DNA of 64,000 nt, from NCBI GenBank assembly GCA_010909165.1, contig MU008179.1, positions 496,001 to 560,000 of the forward strand, written 5' to 3'. The notes under the pieces are model-generated. The model saw only the letters and a list, made by a program, of their open reading frames with translations, made no database searches and was not told the origin of the DNA. Position 1 is the stretch's first letter. Each line of letters starts with the position of its first letter. This document shows, piece by piece, positions 31,771-44,508 of this stretch. The position numbers were made by a program, and so were the translations under genes. Source of the stretch: Anthoceros angustus. Taxonomy: Eukaryota > Streptophyta > Anthocerotopsida > Anthocerotales > Anthocerotaceae.

Positions 31771-34700
31771 ATGGCCGCATCCCGGCTCCTGCAGCGGCGA
31801 CGGTCGCAGGCGACGCGGAACTGGCGCTGGACTTCTGCGTAACGGACCCGCCGTCCGGCAACTCCATCCGGCCCACCGGGCGCCTGCACCATGGCCGCAT
31901 CCCGGCTCCTGTTCCTGGCCCTGGCCATGGCAGCAGCAGCCATGCTCCCAGGCGACTTTCTGCTCATTATACTCCTTCCACCGCAGGCTGTCAAGTTCAA
32001 GGCTTTTCAAAAGTTTGCAAATACGCTAATACGGCGGAAGCACTTGCGCCAGCCACCGCTATTGTGGACGGCAAGGTATCCAAGGGTCTCAAAGTTTTTG
32101 AAGAAGGAAGTGCGAGGGGCACACTCGCTACTGCCGATTCAAGACTGGCCAAAATCGTCAGCGATAAATTTGTAAAGATAATTGGCATTCTCGCGTCAGT
32201 TGATTCACTGGAGTCCCAGTGACAACATGGTCATAATCTTCAGGACGTGCTTTCTGGTTTGACTGTCACACAACACCAATTGTATATATAACAGCGCAGT
32301 CATGGAGCTCATGAGAGGAGTCCGCTCACAGCTAGCTGCGCTCATTAGTGGACTTGCAGGACAACACATGGGTGCCATGAGTCTTGGGCTCTCACAGCCT
32401 GTCCAGATACGAACTCAAATTTAGTCCTGATAAGGTGCGGACCTGGGATGACCTTGTAGCGATTAGGTGGAGTTGGAATGCCAGGATCAGGTTTCCTTGT
32501 TAATTATTCTGTCTTTTCTGATGTTTCTTGCTCGTTTAAGAATAGCGTCCAAGCTGAGTTCTCTTTGTTGTTTTGTTCATGGCGTTTCAGGTGGACACCA
32601 TGATTGTCCAGGCTATTGGGCTTCTAGATGATTTGGATAAGGAATTGAATACATATGCTATGCGTGTTCGGGAATGGTATGGGTGGCACTTTCCAGAGCT
32701 GGGAAACATTGTTCAGGACAGCATAAAGTACGCAAAAGTAGTGAACTTGATGGGCAGTAGAGAGTGTGGGCGAAATCGACGTCTCCGGAGTAAGAACTTG
32801 CCCCTGCTGCATTGCATGCACTTGGTCTTGGTTGCTGGTCAGTTGACGTTGATTCAGCGCATGATGATGTGCTTGCTTTGCAGATTTTAGAGGAGGAGGT
32901 TGAGGCGGAAATGAAGGAAGCTGCTAACGTCTCCATGGGCACAGCAGTTAGTCGGCACGATATGTTAAATATCAAAGCTCTTTGTGACCAAGTCATAGCC
33001 CTTGCAGAATACTGAGGCCAGTTATATGATTATCTGCGAACCAGAATGATTACCATTGCACCCAATCTAACTACAATGGTGGGAGAGCTTGTTGGTGCCC
33101 GGTTGATCGCACATGCTGAGTCTTATCAACCTTGCCAAGCAACCAGCCAGTACTGTGCAGATCTTGGGTGCGGAAAAGGCGTGTCGCTGGTCTTGCAGTT
33201 GTGTCTGGCGGCCAAGGAGATGTGTGAGGGTGCGGTGAAGGCTTTGCAGGCTGAGGTGGCGCGGCTGACTGATGAGGCGGAGGAGCAGGTCGGAGATGGA
33301 GGAAAGGGATAGAGCTCGCTGGTCTGCTGAACAGAAGTCTGAAATGGCGGGGCAGGTGCGGGAGCAAGGGCACCGTGAGTCCGTCGCTGAGCAGCAGGTG
33401 CTTGTTATGAGTAGGAAGGTTGACAGCTGGTCTGCAGCTGTTTTGTGGTTATTTGGTTTTACGTCTTGACTTATGCTTGTGCCATCTGTGATGCAGGCTC
33501 TCTTCAGGGCTCTGAAGACAAAGCATGAGACTCCAAAATATGGATTGATCTTTCATGCTTCACTCATTGGGCAGGCTCCCCGAAATTCGAAGGAAAATTG
33601 CTCGCGTTCTTGCTGCCAAATCTGCCCTGTCAACCCGTGTTGATGCTTTGGGAGATGATTCGAACTGCAGTATCGGTCTTGAAGATAGGCTGAAGGTTTG
33701 TGCTTTCTTACTGCAGCTGTGTCTGGATGAGAGTGGCTTGCGAGGTTCACAGTTCATCCGTGGAACTTGCATTAGGGTCCCGACGTTGTGACGTGTATTT
33801 TTATCATGTCTGATATCAGGTGGAGGCCCGCCTAAGGAGTTTAGAGGAGAGCCCTGAAAAGTTAAGTGGGGCCTCTAAGGGAATGCTAAGATTGAGGCAT
33901 ATGACAAGGACCGAAAGAAGGATGCTCCGGGCCTGATAACCGCTGCCAAGGTATATCTGTCTTTGAGCTCTCCTCTGCACGTTGTGAGAAATCAGAAGGA
34001 AAAGCCTGTTCTTTTAGTTGGGAGCTGCTGGGCCCCTATTGCTGTGATCTTCATGTGGGTTACCTACCTACCAGTGATGTCACCTAGGTGTTGTACCAGT
34101 GAGTGCAACTTTGTTGTGGCATGGCTAACTTAAGATTATGGTTTTGTTCAGTCATACAACCCAGCAGCCGACTCCACTGTGGGGCTGCAGCCTGCGGAGA
34201 CAGCAAGTGGTCAAGAAGAAGAAGAAGAAGCGTGAACCGAAGAACCAGCAGCAGCGCCAGTAGCAGCTATTGAACCAGCTCCAGAAGAACCTCCGAAGAA
34301 GAAGAAGAGGAAACCCGCAGTAGAAGAGGTTGTGGTGACTCCGGTGCCCGAGGAGGAACCGAAGGTTCTGTCTCGGTTCCTGTCTCTTGTTTAGCCCCGA
34401 TACCCCTACTCACGTCCTTCGTGTTCTAAGTCTGTATTTCGCATGTCTCCAGAAGAAGAAGAAGAGAAGGCTGCTGCTGCGACTGCCGTGGCAACTCAAC
34501 GCCACCAGTTGCAGACCAACAGCAGCCTGTGAAGGTGGTTGTCTTACCTCTTGTTGCTTTTGTCGCTGTACTCATCCATGAGAACTTGATCAACGTTCCC
34601 GCCCAAATAGTGCGCCTCATTAACCCTGGGTTCCTTCTCCTCGGCAGAGCAAGAAAGAAAAGGCTGAGCAATCAGCTACAGAAAAGGTGACGACGAAAAG

Positions 34701-34811
34701 CGCAAAGTCGAGGTCACAGTTGAAAAGACGACAGTTGAGGCGATAAACGGGTCGGAGAGTGTCGAGAAGAAGAAGAAGAAGAAGAAGAAGAAGAAGAAGC
34801 AGGCGGACTAA
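31771..34811 (+). pseudogene. NOP58: GLP 5' end fused to NOP58-like remnant, unit 2
   Basis: GLP-type ATGs at 31771 and 31891; the NOP58 acceptor is at 31986/31987 and the stop at 34809-34811. Exon order as in unit 1. Shared lesions: the 8-bp insertion (near 32024) and in-frame TGA at 33013-33015. A frame from 31659 to 32222 reads through the chimeric junction into NOP58 exon sequence (ANTAEALAPATAIVDG), because the 8-bp insertion joins it to a different GLP frame; whether it is used is unknown. The intronic open stretch is broken near 33280. Confidence 0.85.
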
Positions 34812-35884
34812 TGTTAGACCTGACTCTCCCTCTTTCAGGCCTGGAGGATCCTCTCTTCTGGTGGGATGGAAGGCCTTAATTTTGCTTCCGTCACCTTGTT
34901 GGGTAGCCAACAGTATGTATTGTTTATGGAAGTGTCTCCGGGACTCGGGGAGGTGTGCCCGGTCTATCTAGGGCGCACAACCGATTTTGTGAAGGCTTCT
35001 CATAGCCTAGAGTGGCTCTCCCAGGCAAGAAATGAGGCAGGCTTCCGCCCGCCGAGCGCGAGGTAGGTCTGTTGGGGTGCTAGTCAAGCGTGTGTTGCCA
35101 TAGTAGCTGAGAATCTCTGTCACCTCACAGCGCCTAACGCCTCCCGGAGAAGGCCGCCGCCCGCGTGAACCCATGCAGGGCCCTATCTCCATCGTGCCAC
35201 ACATTTGTAACCAATCCGGCAGCAGGGCACTTGTGGCTGCCAGCATTGTAAGTTATCAAATTTGCAGGTGTTTGATGAAATGGCAGGTGTAAATGCTATC
35301 GAGGGCGCTCATGAGTCACCTGGCACCACTCTTATGATCTGACCGACAGTTTTTCCACGTGCTACGCCTGCCTCCAAGGTGGTTGGTGTAGCATAGTGCT
35401 TCTTAGCTCTTCATAAAAGATGAAGTTGAGCTTTCTGACTCTTCAAAAAGGCGAAGTTGAGCTTTCTGGCTCGGCCTGCCACACAGACAGAGAAAGGCAA
35501 AGTTGAGCCGTATTTGACCTAGGTACCATATATGTATAGCTCTGTTAATGAATGGGATGTAAATGAATGAATTAAGGAGGCAGAGCCTAAACGTGAGGAG
35601 CTTTGAAATTATTGGTTCCCCGAGCCTGTTGCATTCCGATTGGAGGATTAGGAAGGGCAAAAGCGGCAAGCAGGAAGCCCAGGCGCAAGGCGAGCATGGC
35701 TGCAGATGAGATATTTTGATGCGTGGAAAGCGAGGATCAGATACACGCAAGGAAAGTGCACACTGCGCAGGCTCGTCAGCGAGCGGACTGGTACAAATAG
35801 CGGGCGGTTGGGCACTGCATTCCAACGATTTCATCCATCAATTTCAGCGCTTCCGGGTCTCCGAGTCGTCGTGCGAATCGAGCC
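34812..35884 (+). promoter_or_regulatory. NOP58 3' flank and GLP promoter region, unit 3
   Basis: Same elements as unit 2, with TATA-like CATATATGTATAGC near 35528. No gene seen. Confidence 0.45.
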
Positions 35885-36529
35885 ATGGCAGCATCCCAGC
35901 TCCTGTTCCTGGCCGTGGCCATGGCGGCAGCAGCCCTGGTTGCAGGCGACGCGGAAGTGGTGGTGGATTTCTGCGTGACGGACCCGGCGCCCGGCAACTC
36001 CATCCGACCCACCGGAAGCCCCTGCAAGGCTCTGGCCGACGTCAAGTCCTCCGACTTCAAGTTCACGCTGGTGCCGGGCGCCCCGGGCGGCCGCCTCAAC
36101 TTCGGCGTCGCGGTGGGCTTCGCCGACCAGTGGGGCGGGCTCAACGGCCTGCAGGTTGCCATCGCGAGGCTGGATTTCGGAAAGGGCGGCCAGATCCTCC
36201 CCACCACCACCCGCGCGCCACCGAGATCTTCTACGTGGTGAAGGGCAAGGTGCTGAACGGCTTCATCGACTCCGCCGGCACCCTGTACGAGGAGGTGTTG
36301 AGCGCGGGCCAGGCCTTCGTCTTCCCAGAGGCCTCATCCACTACCAGCAGAACGTGGGCAAGGGCCCCGCCTACGGCATCTCCTCCTTCAACAGCCAGAG
36401 CCCCGGCCTGCAGCTCACATTCAACGCCGTCCTCGAATCCAACCCCTCATTTCCTCCAAGGATCTCGCCCAAACTCTCAACGTCAAGAAGAGCGAGGTCG
36501 ACTCCCTGCGCAAGGCCTTTGGAGCCTAA
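35885..36529 (+). CDS. Germin-like protein, unit 3, frameshifted as sequenced
   Basis: Open from the signal peptide to about residue 110. Box 1 is shifted near 36196-36205 and box 2 near 36325. The C-terminal end is the best of all copies: GACTCCCTGCGC at 36500-36511 gives the expected VDSLRKAFGA with TAA at 36527-36529. The C-run loss near 36446 is shared with all other units. Confidence 0.85.
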
Positions 36530-38128
36530 TCGTTCAGCACCTGTCCGCCTCCGGATCCGGAGCTTCCTCGTTCGGGTCCCCTAGTGTGTCCCCCGGTTGT
36601 TCCCAGTCCTAGTCCAGTCCGGTGACACCAGTGATAGGGATATGTAAGCAAGCGCACCGATTAATGCTCGCTGCGGATTTGATCTTTTGCTTTTTCCTTG
36701 GGGAGACAGTCACGGCCCAGGCCTGGCTGTGCCAGTGGTAGCCATCTCCTCAACGTTTTACATTTTATCACATGACCTTGTGTGAGCACACGTCCCCTCT
36801 CGGCAACCCAGTGCCGGACACTCTACGCCCATGAGGTTACTCGTAAACCCTTGGCCTGCATGTGTGCTTTGTGGTGCTAGGTGCGCAAGCTAGTGTTCCA
36901 TCGTTGTTCAGCAAACGACTGAATCAGGAACAATGTTCTCGAAACCGGAAGATCAGCAGCCGCATACGCCCGCACCATGCTTCCGGATATGGAACAAGGG
37001 TTGAGAGATGCAGGTTGTGCGATAAAGGACTTCAGCTACGTCCGAATATCGGAAGGACAACGTACCCACACCTCCCACGTGCGCCATGTCTCCGAGTCCC
37101 GAACAATATTCGCAAGATCCGTTTTGGTCTTGCACCGTGTCCGACGCCATCCTTCAGACAATCCCGTTTTGGAAGGGGCTTCCTTGGTCAGGAACCAGAC
37201 CTGTTCGCCCATAATATGGTTTAAAGCCTTTTGACCCATAATATGTTCTGCGCCTCTCCCAAGGTGGCTCCTGCAGCAAAGTGCACTTTGCCTCGGCTCA
37301 CAACTGCATTGAAGGCTGTCAATATTAAAATATTGAAGGCTGTCAATATTAAACTGATGTACGCAGGCATGATGTAGGTATCAGGGAGGCAGATATGCCT
37401 GCAATGCATGTCAGTGGCCGCAGATTGGTGAACTTGTTGGTTAGCCCTGAAAGCTGCAAGCAGAACAAGGAGAAGGTATGTGGGCAAGGGCCCCGCCTAC
37501 GTGGCCAGAACTGGGCGGGCCCCTTGCCCAGCCAGATTGAATAAAAGTCTTCTCAGCTTATCTGCATACTCAAAGGCCCCAGCAAAGCTGCAATTGCAAG
37601 CAGGAAGCCCGGGCGCAAAGCGAGCATGGCTGCATATGAGATATTTTGTTGCGTGGAAAGCGAGAGTCAGATACACGTAGGGAAAGTCCTCTTCAAAGCT
37701 GCAATTGCCTTGCAAGCAGGAAGCCCGGGCGCAAAGCGAGCATGGCGGCCCATGGGATTACATGATTTGATGCGTGGAATTTGAAAGCATGGGTCAGATA
37801 CATGGAGGGTCGAGACTCAAAGTATTGGAATAGAACATCCTAGATAGATGGGCACATCCCAGATGTGAACAGTCACGCCCTTTCGTGGGTGACTACAAAA
37901 GGCACAGCGTACCCAAGGCATTGACTCTTTCCTAATCATTCTTCCTTCTCCTCCATCCCTCTCCACATACGCATAGATTGATCTGCCTGATTTCCTATAC
38001 AAAGCGCACATGAACATTGCACACTGCACAGGCTCGTAAGCCAACGAACTGGTACAAAAAGCGGGCCGTTGGTCACTGCATTCCAGGTATCCAGCCACGT
38101 CATCTCCTCTCGTCGTCTGGATCGAGCC
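36530..38128. other. GLP-NOP58 spacer, unit 3
   Basis: Colinear with the unit 1 spacer. No gene seen. Confidence 0.5.
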
Positions 38129-41100
38129 ATGGCCGCATCCCGGCTCCTGCAGCGGCGACGGTCGCAGGCGACGCGGAACTGGCGCTGGACTTCTGCGTAA
38201 CGGACCCGCCGTCCGGCAACTCCATCCGGCCCACCGGGCGCCTGCACCATGGCCGCATCCCGGCTCCTGTTCCTGGCCCTGGCCATGGCAGCAGCAGCCA
38301 TGCTCCCAGGCGACTTTCTGCTCATTATACTCCTTCCACCGCAGGCTGTCAAGTTCAAGGCTTTTCAAAAGTTTGCAAATACGCTAATACGGCGGAAGCA
38401 CTTGCGCCAGCCACCGCTATTGTGGACGGCAAGGTATCCAAGGGTCTCAAAGTTTTTGAAGAAGGAAGTGCGAGGGGCACACTCGCTACTGCCGATTCAA
38501 GACTGGCCAAAATCGTCAGCGATAAATTTGTAAAGATAATTGGCATTCTCGCGTCAGTTGATTCACTGGAGTCCCAGTGACAACATGGTCATAATCTTCA
38601 GGACGTGCTTTCTGGTTTGACTGTCACACAACACCAATTGTATATATAACAGCGCAGTCATGGAGCTCATGAGAGAGTCCGCTCACAGCTAGCTGCGCTC
38701 ATTAGTGGACTTGCAGGACAACACATGGGTGCCATGAGTCTTGGGCTCTCGCACAGCCTGTCCAGATACGAACTCAAATTTAGTCCTGATAAGGTGCGGA
38801 CCTGGGATGACCTTGTAGCGATTAGGTGGAGTTGGAATGCCAGGATCAGGTTTCCTTGTTAATTATTCTGTCTTTTCTGATGTTTCTTGCTCGTTTAAGA
38901 ATAGCGTCCAAGCTGAGTTCTCTTTGTTGTTTTGGTCATGGCGTTTCAGGTGGACACCATGATTGTCCAGGCTATTGGGCTTCTAGATGATTTGGATAAG
39001 GAATTGAATACATATGCTATGCGTGTTCGGGAATGGTATGGGTGGCACTTTCCAGAGCTGGGAAACATTGTTCAGGACAGCATTAAGTACGCAAAAGTAG
39101 TGAACTTGATGGGCAGTAGAGAGGTGTGGGCGAAATCGACGTCTCCGGAGTAAGAACTTGCCCTGCTGCATTGCATGCACTTGGTCTTGGTTGCTGGTCA
39201 GTTGACGTTGATTCAGCGCATGATGATGTGCTTGCTTTGCAGATTTTAGAGGAGGAGGTTGAGGCGGAAATGAAGGAAGCTGCTAACGTCTCCATGGGCA
39301 CAGCAGTTAGTCGGCACGATATGTTAAATATCAAAGCTCTTTGTGACCAAGTCATAGCCCTTGCAGAATACTGAGGCCAGTTATTGCAGAATACTGAGGC
39401 CAGTTATATGATTATCTGCGAACCAGAATGATTACCATTGCACCCAATCTAACTACAATGGTGGAGAGCTTGTTGGTGCCCGGTTGATCGCACATGCTGG
39501 GAGTCTTATCAACCTTGCCAAGCAACCAGCCAGTACTGTGCAGATCTTGGGTGCGGAAAAGGCGTGTCGCTGGTCTTGCAGTTGTGTCTGGCGGCCAAGG
39601 AGATGTGTGAGGGTGCGGTGAAGGCTTTGCAGGCTGAGGTGGCGCGGCTGACTGATGAGGCGGAGAGCAGCAGGTCGGAGATGGAGGAAAGGGATAGAGC
39701 TCGCTGGTCTGCTGAACAGAAGTCTGAAATGGCGGGGCAGGTGCGGGAGCAAGGGCACCGTGAGTCCGTCGCTGAGCAGCAGGTGCTTGTTATGAGTAGG
39801 AAGGTTGACAGCTGGTCTGCAGCTGTTTTGTGGTTATTTGGTTTTACGTCTTGACTTATGCTTGTGCCATCTGTGATGCAGGCTCTCTTCAGGGCTCTGA
39901 AGACAAAGCATGAGACTCAAAATATGGATTGATCTTTCATGCTTCACTCATTGGGCAGGCTCCCCGAAATTCGAAGGAAAATTGCTCGCGTTCTTGCTGC
40001 CAAATCTGCCCTGTCAACCCGTGTTGATGCTTTGGGAGATGATTCGAACTGCAGTATCGGTCTTGAAGATAGGCTGAAGGTTTGTGCTTTCTTACTGCAG
40101 CTGTGTCTGGATGAGAGTGGCTTGCGAGGTTCACAGTTCATCCGTGGAACTTGCATTAGGGTCCCGACGTTGTGACGTGTATTTTTATCATGTCTGATAT
40201 CAGGTGGAGGCCCGCCTAAGGAGTTTAGAGGAGAGCCCTGAAAAGTTAAGTGGGGCCTCTAAGGGAATGCTAAGATTGAGGCATATGACAAGGACCGAAA
40301 GAAGGATGCTCCGGGCCTGATAACCGCTGCCAAGGTATATCTGTCTTTTGAGCTCTCCTCTGCACGTTGTGAGAAATCAGAAGGAAAAGCCTGTTCTTTT
40401 AGTTGGGAGCTGCTGGGCCCCTATTGCTGTGATCTTCATGTGGGTTACCTACCTACCAGTGATGTCACCTAGGTGTTGTACCAGTGAGTGCAACTTTGTT
40501 GTGGCATGGCTAACTTAAGATTATGGTTTTGTTCAGTCATACAACCCAGCAGCCGACTCCACTGTGGGGCTGCCGCAGCCTGCGGAGACAGCAAGTGGTC
40601 AAGAAAGAAGAAGAAGAAGAAGCGTGAACCCGAAGAACCAGCAGCAGCGCCAGTAGCAGCTATTGAACCAGCTCCAGAAGAACCTCCGAAGAAGAAGAAG
40701 GAAACCCGCAGTAGAAGAGGTTGTGGTGACTCCGGTGCCGAGGAGGAACCGAAGGTTCTGTCTCGGTTCCTGTCTCTTGTTTAGCCCCGATACCCCTACT
40801 CACGTCCTTCGTGTTCTAAGTCTGTATTTCGCATGTCTCCAGAAGAAGAAGAAAGAGAAGGCTGCTGCTGCGACTGCCGTGGCAACTCCAACGCCACCAG
40901 TTGCAGACCAACAGCCGCCTGTGAAGGTGGTTGTCTTACCTCTTGTTGCTTTTGTCGCTGTACTCATCCATGAGAACTTGATCAACGTTCCCGCCCAAAT
41001 AGTGCGCCTCATTAACCCTGGGTTCCTTCTCCTCGGCAGAGCAAGAAAGAAAAGGCTGAGCAATCAGCTACAGAAAAGGTGACGACGAAAAGCGCAAAGT

Positions 41101-41201
41101 CGAGGTCACAGTTGAAAAGACGACAGTTGAGGCGATAAACGGGTCGGAGAGTGTCGAAGAAGAAGAAGAAGAAGAAGAAGAAGAAGAAGCAGGCGGACTA
41201 A
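38129..41201 (+). pseudogene. NOP58: GLP 5' end fused to NOP58-like remnant, unit 3
   Basis: GLP-type ATGs at 38129 and 38249; NOP58 acceptor at 38344/38345; stop at 41199-41201. It carries the common 8-bp insertion and the TGA (39372-39374), plus a private 23-bp tandem duplication (TGCAGAATACTGAGGCCAG motif, twice in 39364-39409). This copy alone keeps GAGAGGTGTGG at 39120-39130, a usable GT donor after the NLMGSRE exon. The Lys-rich tail has a GAAGAA expansion at 41156-41190. Confidence 0.85.
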
Positions 41202-42274
41202 TGTTAGACCTGACTCTCCCTCTTTCAGGCCTGGAGGATCCTCTCTTCTGGTGGGATGGAAGGCCTTAATTTTGCTTCCGTCACCTTGTTGGGTAGCCAA
41301 CAGTATGTATTGTTTATGGAAGTGTCTCCGGGACTCGGGGAGGTGTGCCCGGTCTATCTAGGGCGCACAACCGATTTTGTGAAGGCTTCTCATAGCCTAG
41401 AGTGGCTCTCCCAGGCAAGAAATGAGGCAGGCTTCCGCCCGCCGAGCGCGAGGTAGGTCTGTTGGGGTGCTAGTCAAGCGTGTGTTGCCATAGTAGCTGA
41501 GAATCTCTGTCACCTCACAGCGCCTAACGCCTCCCGGAGAAGGCCGCCGCCCGCGTGAACCCATGCGGGGCCCTATCTCCATCGTGCCCACATTTGTAAC
41601 CAATCCGGCAGCAGGGCACTTGTGGCTGCCAGCATTGTAAGTTATCAAATTTGCAGGTGTTTGATGAAATGGCAGGTGTAAATGCTATCGAGGGCGCTCA
41701 TGAGTCACCTGGCACCACTCTTATGATCTGACCGACAGTTTTTCCACGTGCTACGCCTGCCTCCAAGGTGGTTGGTGTAGCATAGTGCTTCTTAGCTCTT
41801 CATAAAGATGAAGTTGAGCTTTCTGACTCTTCAAAAAGGCGAAGTTGAGCTTTCTGGCTCGGCCTGCCACACAGACAGAGAAAGGCAAAGTTGAGCCGTA
41901 TTTGACCTAGGTACCATATATGTATAGCTCTGTTAATGAATGGGATGTAAATGAATGAATTAAGGAGGCAGAGCCTAAACGTGAGGAGCTTTGAAATTAT
42001 TGGTTCCCCAGGCCTGTTGCATTCCGATTGGAGGATTAGGAAGGGGCAAAAGCGGCAAGCAGGAAGCCCGGGCGCAAGGCGAGCATGGCTGCAGATGAGA
42101 TATTTTGATGCGTGGAAAGCGAGGATCAGATACACGCAAGGAAAGTGCACACTGCGCAGGCTCGTCAGCGAGCGGACTGGTACAAATAGCGGGCGGTTGG
42201 GCACTGCATTCCAACGATTTCATCCATCAATTTCAGCGCTTCCCGGGTCTCCGAGTCGTCGTGCGAATCGAGCC
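41202..42274 (+). promoter_or_regulatory. NOP58 3' flank and GLP promoter region, unit 4
   Basis: Unit 2-4 subtype (CTGACTCTTC, CATATATGTATAGC near 41919). No gene seen. Confidence 0.45.
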
Positions 42275-42918
42275 ATGGCAGCATCCCAGCTCCTGTTCCT
42301 GGCCGTGGCCATGGCGGCAGCAGCCCTGGTTGCAGGCGACGCGGAAGTGGTGGTGGATTTCTGCGTGACGGACCCGGCGCCCGGCAACTCCATCCGACCC
42401 ACCGGAAGCCCCTGCAAGGCTCTGGCCGACGTCAAGTCCTCCGACTTCAAGTTCACGCTGGTGCCGGGCGCCCCGGGCGGCCGCCTCAACTTCGGCGTCG
42501 CGGTGGGCTTCGCCGACCAGTGGGGCGGGCTCAACGGCCTGCAGGTTGCCATCGCGAGGCTGGATTTCGGAAAGGGCGGCCAGATCCTCCCACCACCACC
42601 CGCGCGCCACCGAGATCTTCTACGTGGTGAAGGGCAAGGTGCTGAACGGCTTCATCGACTCCGCCGGCACCCTGTACGAGGAGGTGTTGAGCGCGGGCCA
42701 GGCCTTCGTCTTCCCCAGAGGCCTCATCCACTACCAGCAGAACGTGGGCAAGGGCCCCGCCTACGGCATCTCCTCCTTCAACAGCCAGAGCCCCGGCCTG
42801 CAGCTCACATTCAACGCCGTCCTCGAATCCAACCCCTCATTTCCTCCAAGGATCTCGCCCAAACTCTCAACGTCAAGAAGAGCGAGGTCGACTCCTGCGC
42901 AAGGCCTTTGGAGCCTAA
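42275..42918 (+). CDS. Germin-like protein, unit 4, frameshifted as sequenced
   Basis: Nearly identical to unit 2. The N-terminal half is open and box 2 (FVFPRGLIHYQQN) is intact. Box 1 is shifted near 42586-42594. The C-terminus is shifted in the C runs near 42834 and 42895. Confidence 0.85.
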
Positions 42919-44508
42919 TCGTTCAGCACCTGTCCGCCTCCGGATCCGGAGCTTCCTCGTTCAGGTCCCTAGTGTGTCCCCAGTTGTTCCCAGTCCTAGT
43001 CCAGTCCGGTGACACCAGTGATAGGGATATGTAAGCAAGCGCACCGATTAATGCTCGCTGCGGATTTGATCTTTTGCTTTTCCTTGGGGAGACAGTCACG
43101 GCCCAGGCCTGGCTGTGCCAGTGGTAGCCATCTCCTCAACGTTTTACATTTTATCACATGACCTTGTGTGAGCACACGTCCCTCTCGGCAACCCAGTGCC
43201 GTACACTCTACGCCCATGAGTTTACTCGTAAACCCTTGGCCTGCATGTGTGCTTTGTGGTGCTAGGTGCGCAAGCTAGTGTTCCATCGTTGTTCAGCAGA
43301 CGACTGAATCAGGAACAATGTTCTCGAAACCGGAAGATCAGCAGCCGCATGCGCCCGCACCATGCTTCCGGATATGGAACAAGGGTTGAGAGATGCAGGT
43401 TGTGCGATAAAGGACTTCAGCTACGTCCGAATATCGGAAGGACAACGTACCCACACCTCCCACGTGCGCCATGTCTCCGAGTCCCGAACAATATTCGCAA
43501 GATCCGTTTTGGTCTTGCACCGTGTCCCGACGCCATCCTTCAGACAATCCCGTTTGGAAGGGCTTCCTTGGTCAGGAACCAGACCTGTTCGCCCATAATA
43601 TGGTTTAAAGCCTTTTGACCCATAATATGTTCTGCGCCTCTCCCAAGGTGGCTCCTGCAGCAAAGTGCACTTTGCCTCGGCTCACAACTGCATTGAAGGC
43701 TGTCAATATTAAAATATTGAAGGCTGTCAATATTAAATGATGTACGCAGGCATGATGTAGGTATCAGGAGGCAGATATGCCTGCAATGCATGTCAGTGGC
43801 CGCAGATTGGTGAACTTGTTGGTTAGCCCTGAAAGCTGCAAGCAGAACAAGGAGAAGGTATGTGGGCAAGGGCCCCGCCTACGTGGCCAGAACTTGGGCG
43901 GGCCCCTTGCCCAGCCAGATTGAATAAAAGTCTTCTCAGCTTATCTGCATACTCAAAGGCCCCAGCAAAGCTGCAATTGCAAGCAGGAAGCCCGGGCGCA
44001 AAGCGAGCATGGCTGCATATGAGATATTTTGTTGCGTGGAAAGCGAGAGTCAGATACACGTAGGAAAGTCCTCTTCAAAGCTGCAATTGCCTTGCAAGCA
44101 GGAAGCCCGGGCGCAAAGCCAGCATGGCGGCCCATGGGATTACATGATTTGATGCGTGGAATTTGAAAGCATGGGTCAGATACATGGAGGGTCGAGACTC
44201 AAAGTATTGGAATAGAACATCCTAGATAGATGGGCACATCCCAGATGTGAACAGTCACGCCCTTTCGGGGTGACTACAAAAACACAACGTACCCAAGGCA
44301 TTGACTCTTTCCTAATCATTCTTCCTTCTCCTCCATCCCTCTCCACATACGCATAGATTGATCTGCCTGATTTCCTATACAAAGCGCACATGAACATTGC
44401 ACACTGCACAGGCTCGTAAGCCAACGAACTGGTACAAAAAGCGGGCCGTTGGTCACTGCATTCCAGGTATCCAGCCACGTCATCTCCTCTCGTCGTCTGG
44501 ATCGAGCC
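42919..44508. other. GLP-NOP58 spacer, unit 4
   Basis: Colinear with unit 1. It carries variants shared only with unit 5, for example GCAAAGCCAGCATGG at 44111 and CCTTTCGGGGTGAC at 44261. No gene seen. Confidence 0.5.

Larger units (their letters stand above)
28455..34811 (+). repeat. Tandem unit 2, 6.36 kb
   Basis: Same content and order as unit 1. The upstream region belongs to the unit 2-4 subtype (GTAAATGC, CTTCTTAGC, CATATATGTATAGC). Confidence 0.95.
34812..41201 (+). repeat. Tandem unit 3, 6.39 kb
   Basis: Same order as unit 2. Slightly longer, partly because of a 23-bp tandem duplication in a NOP58 exon (39364-39409). Confidence 0.95.
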
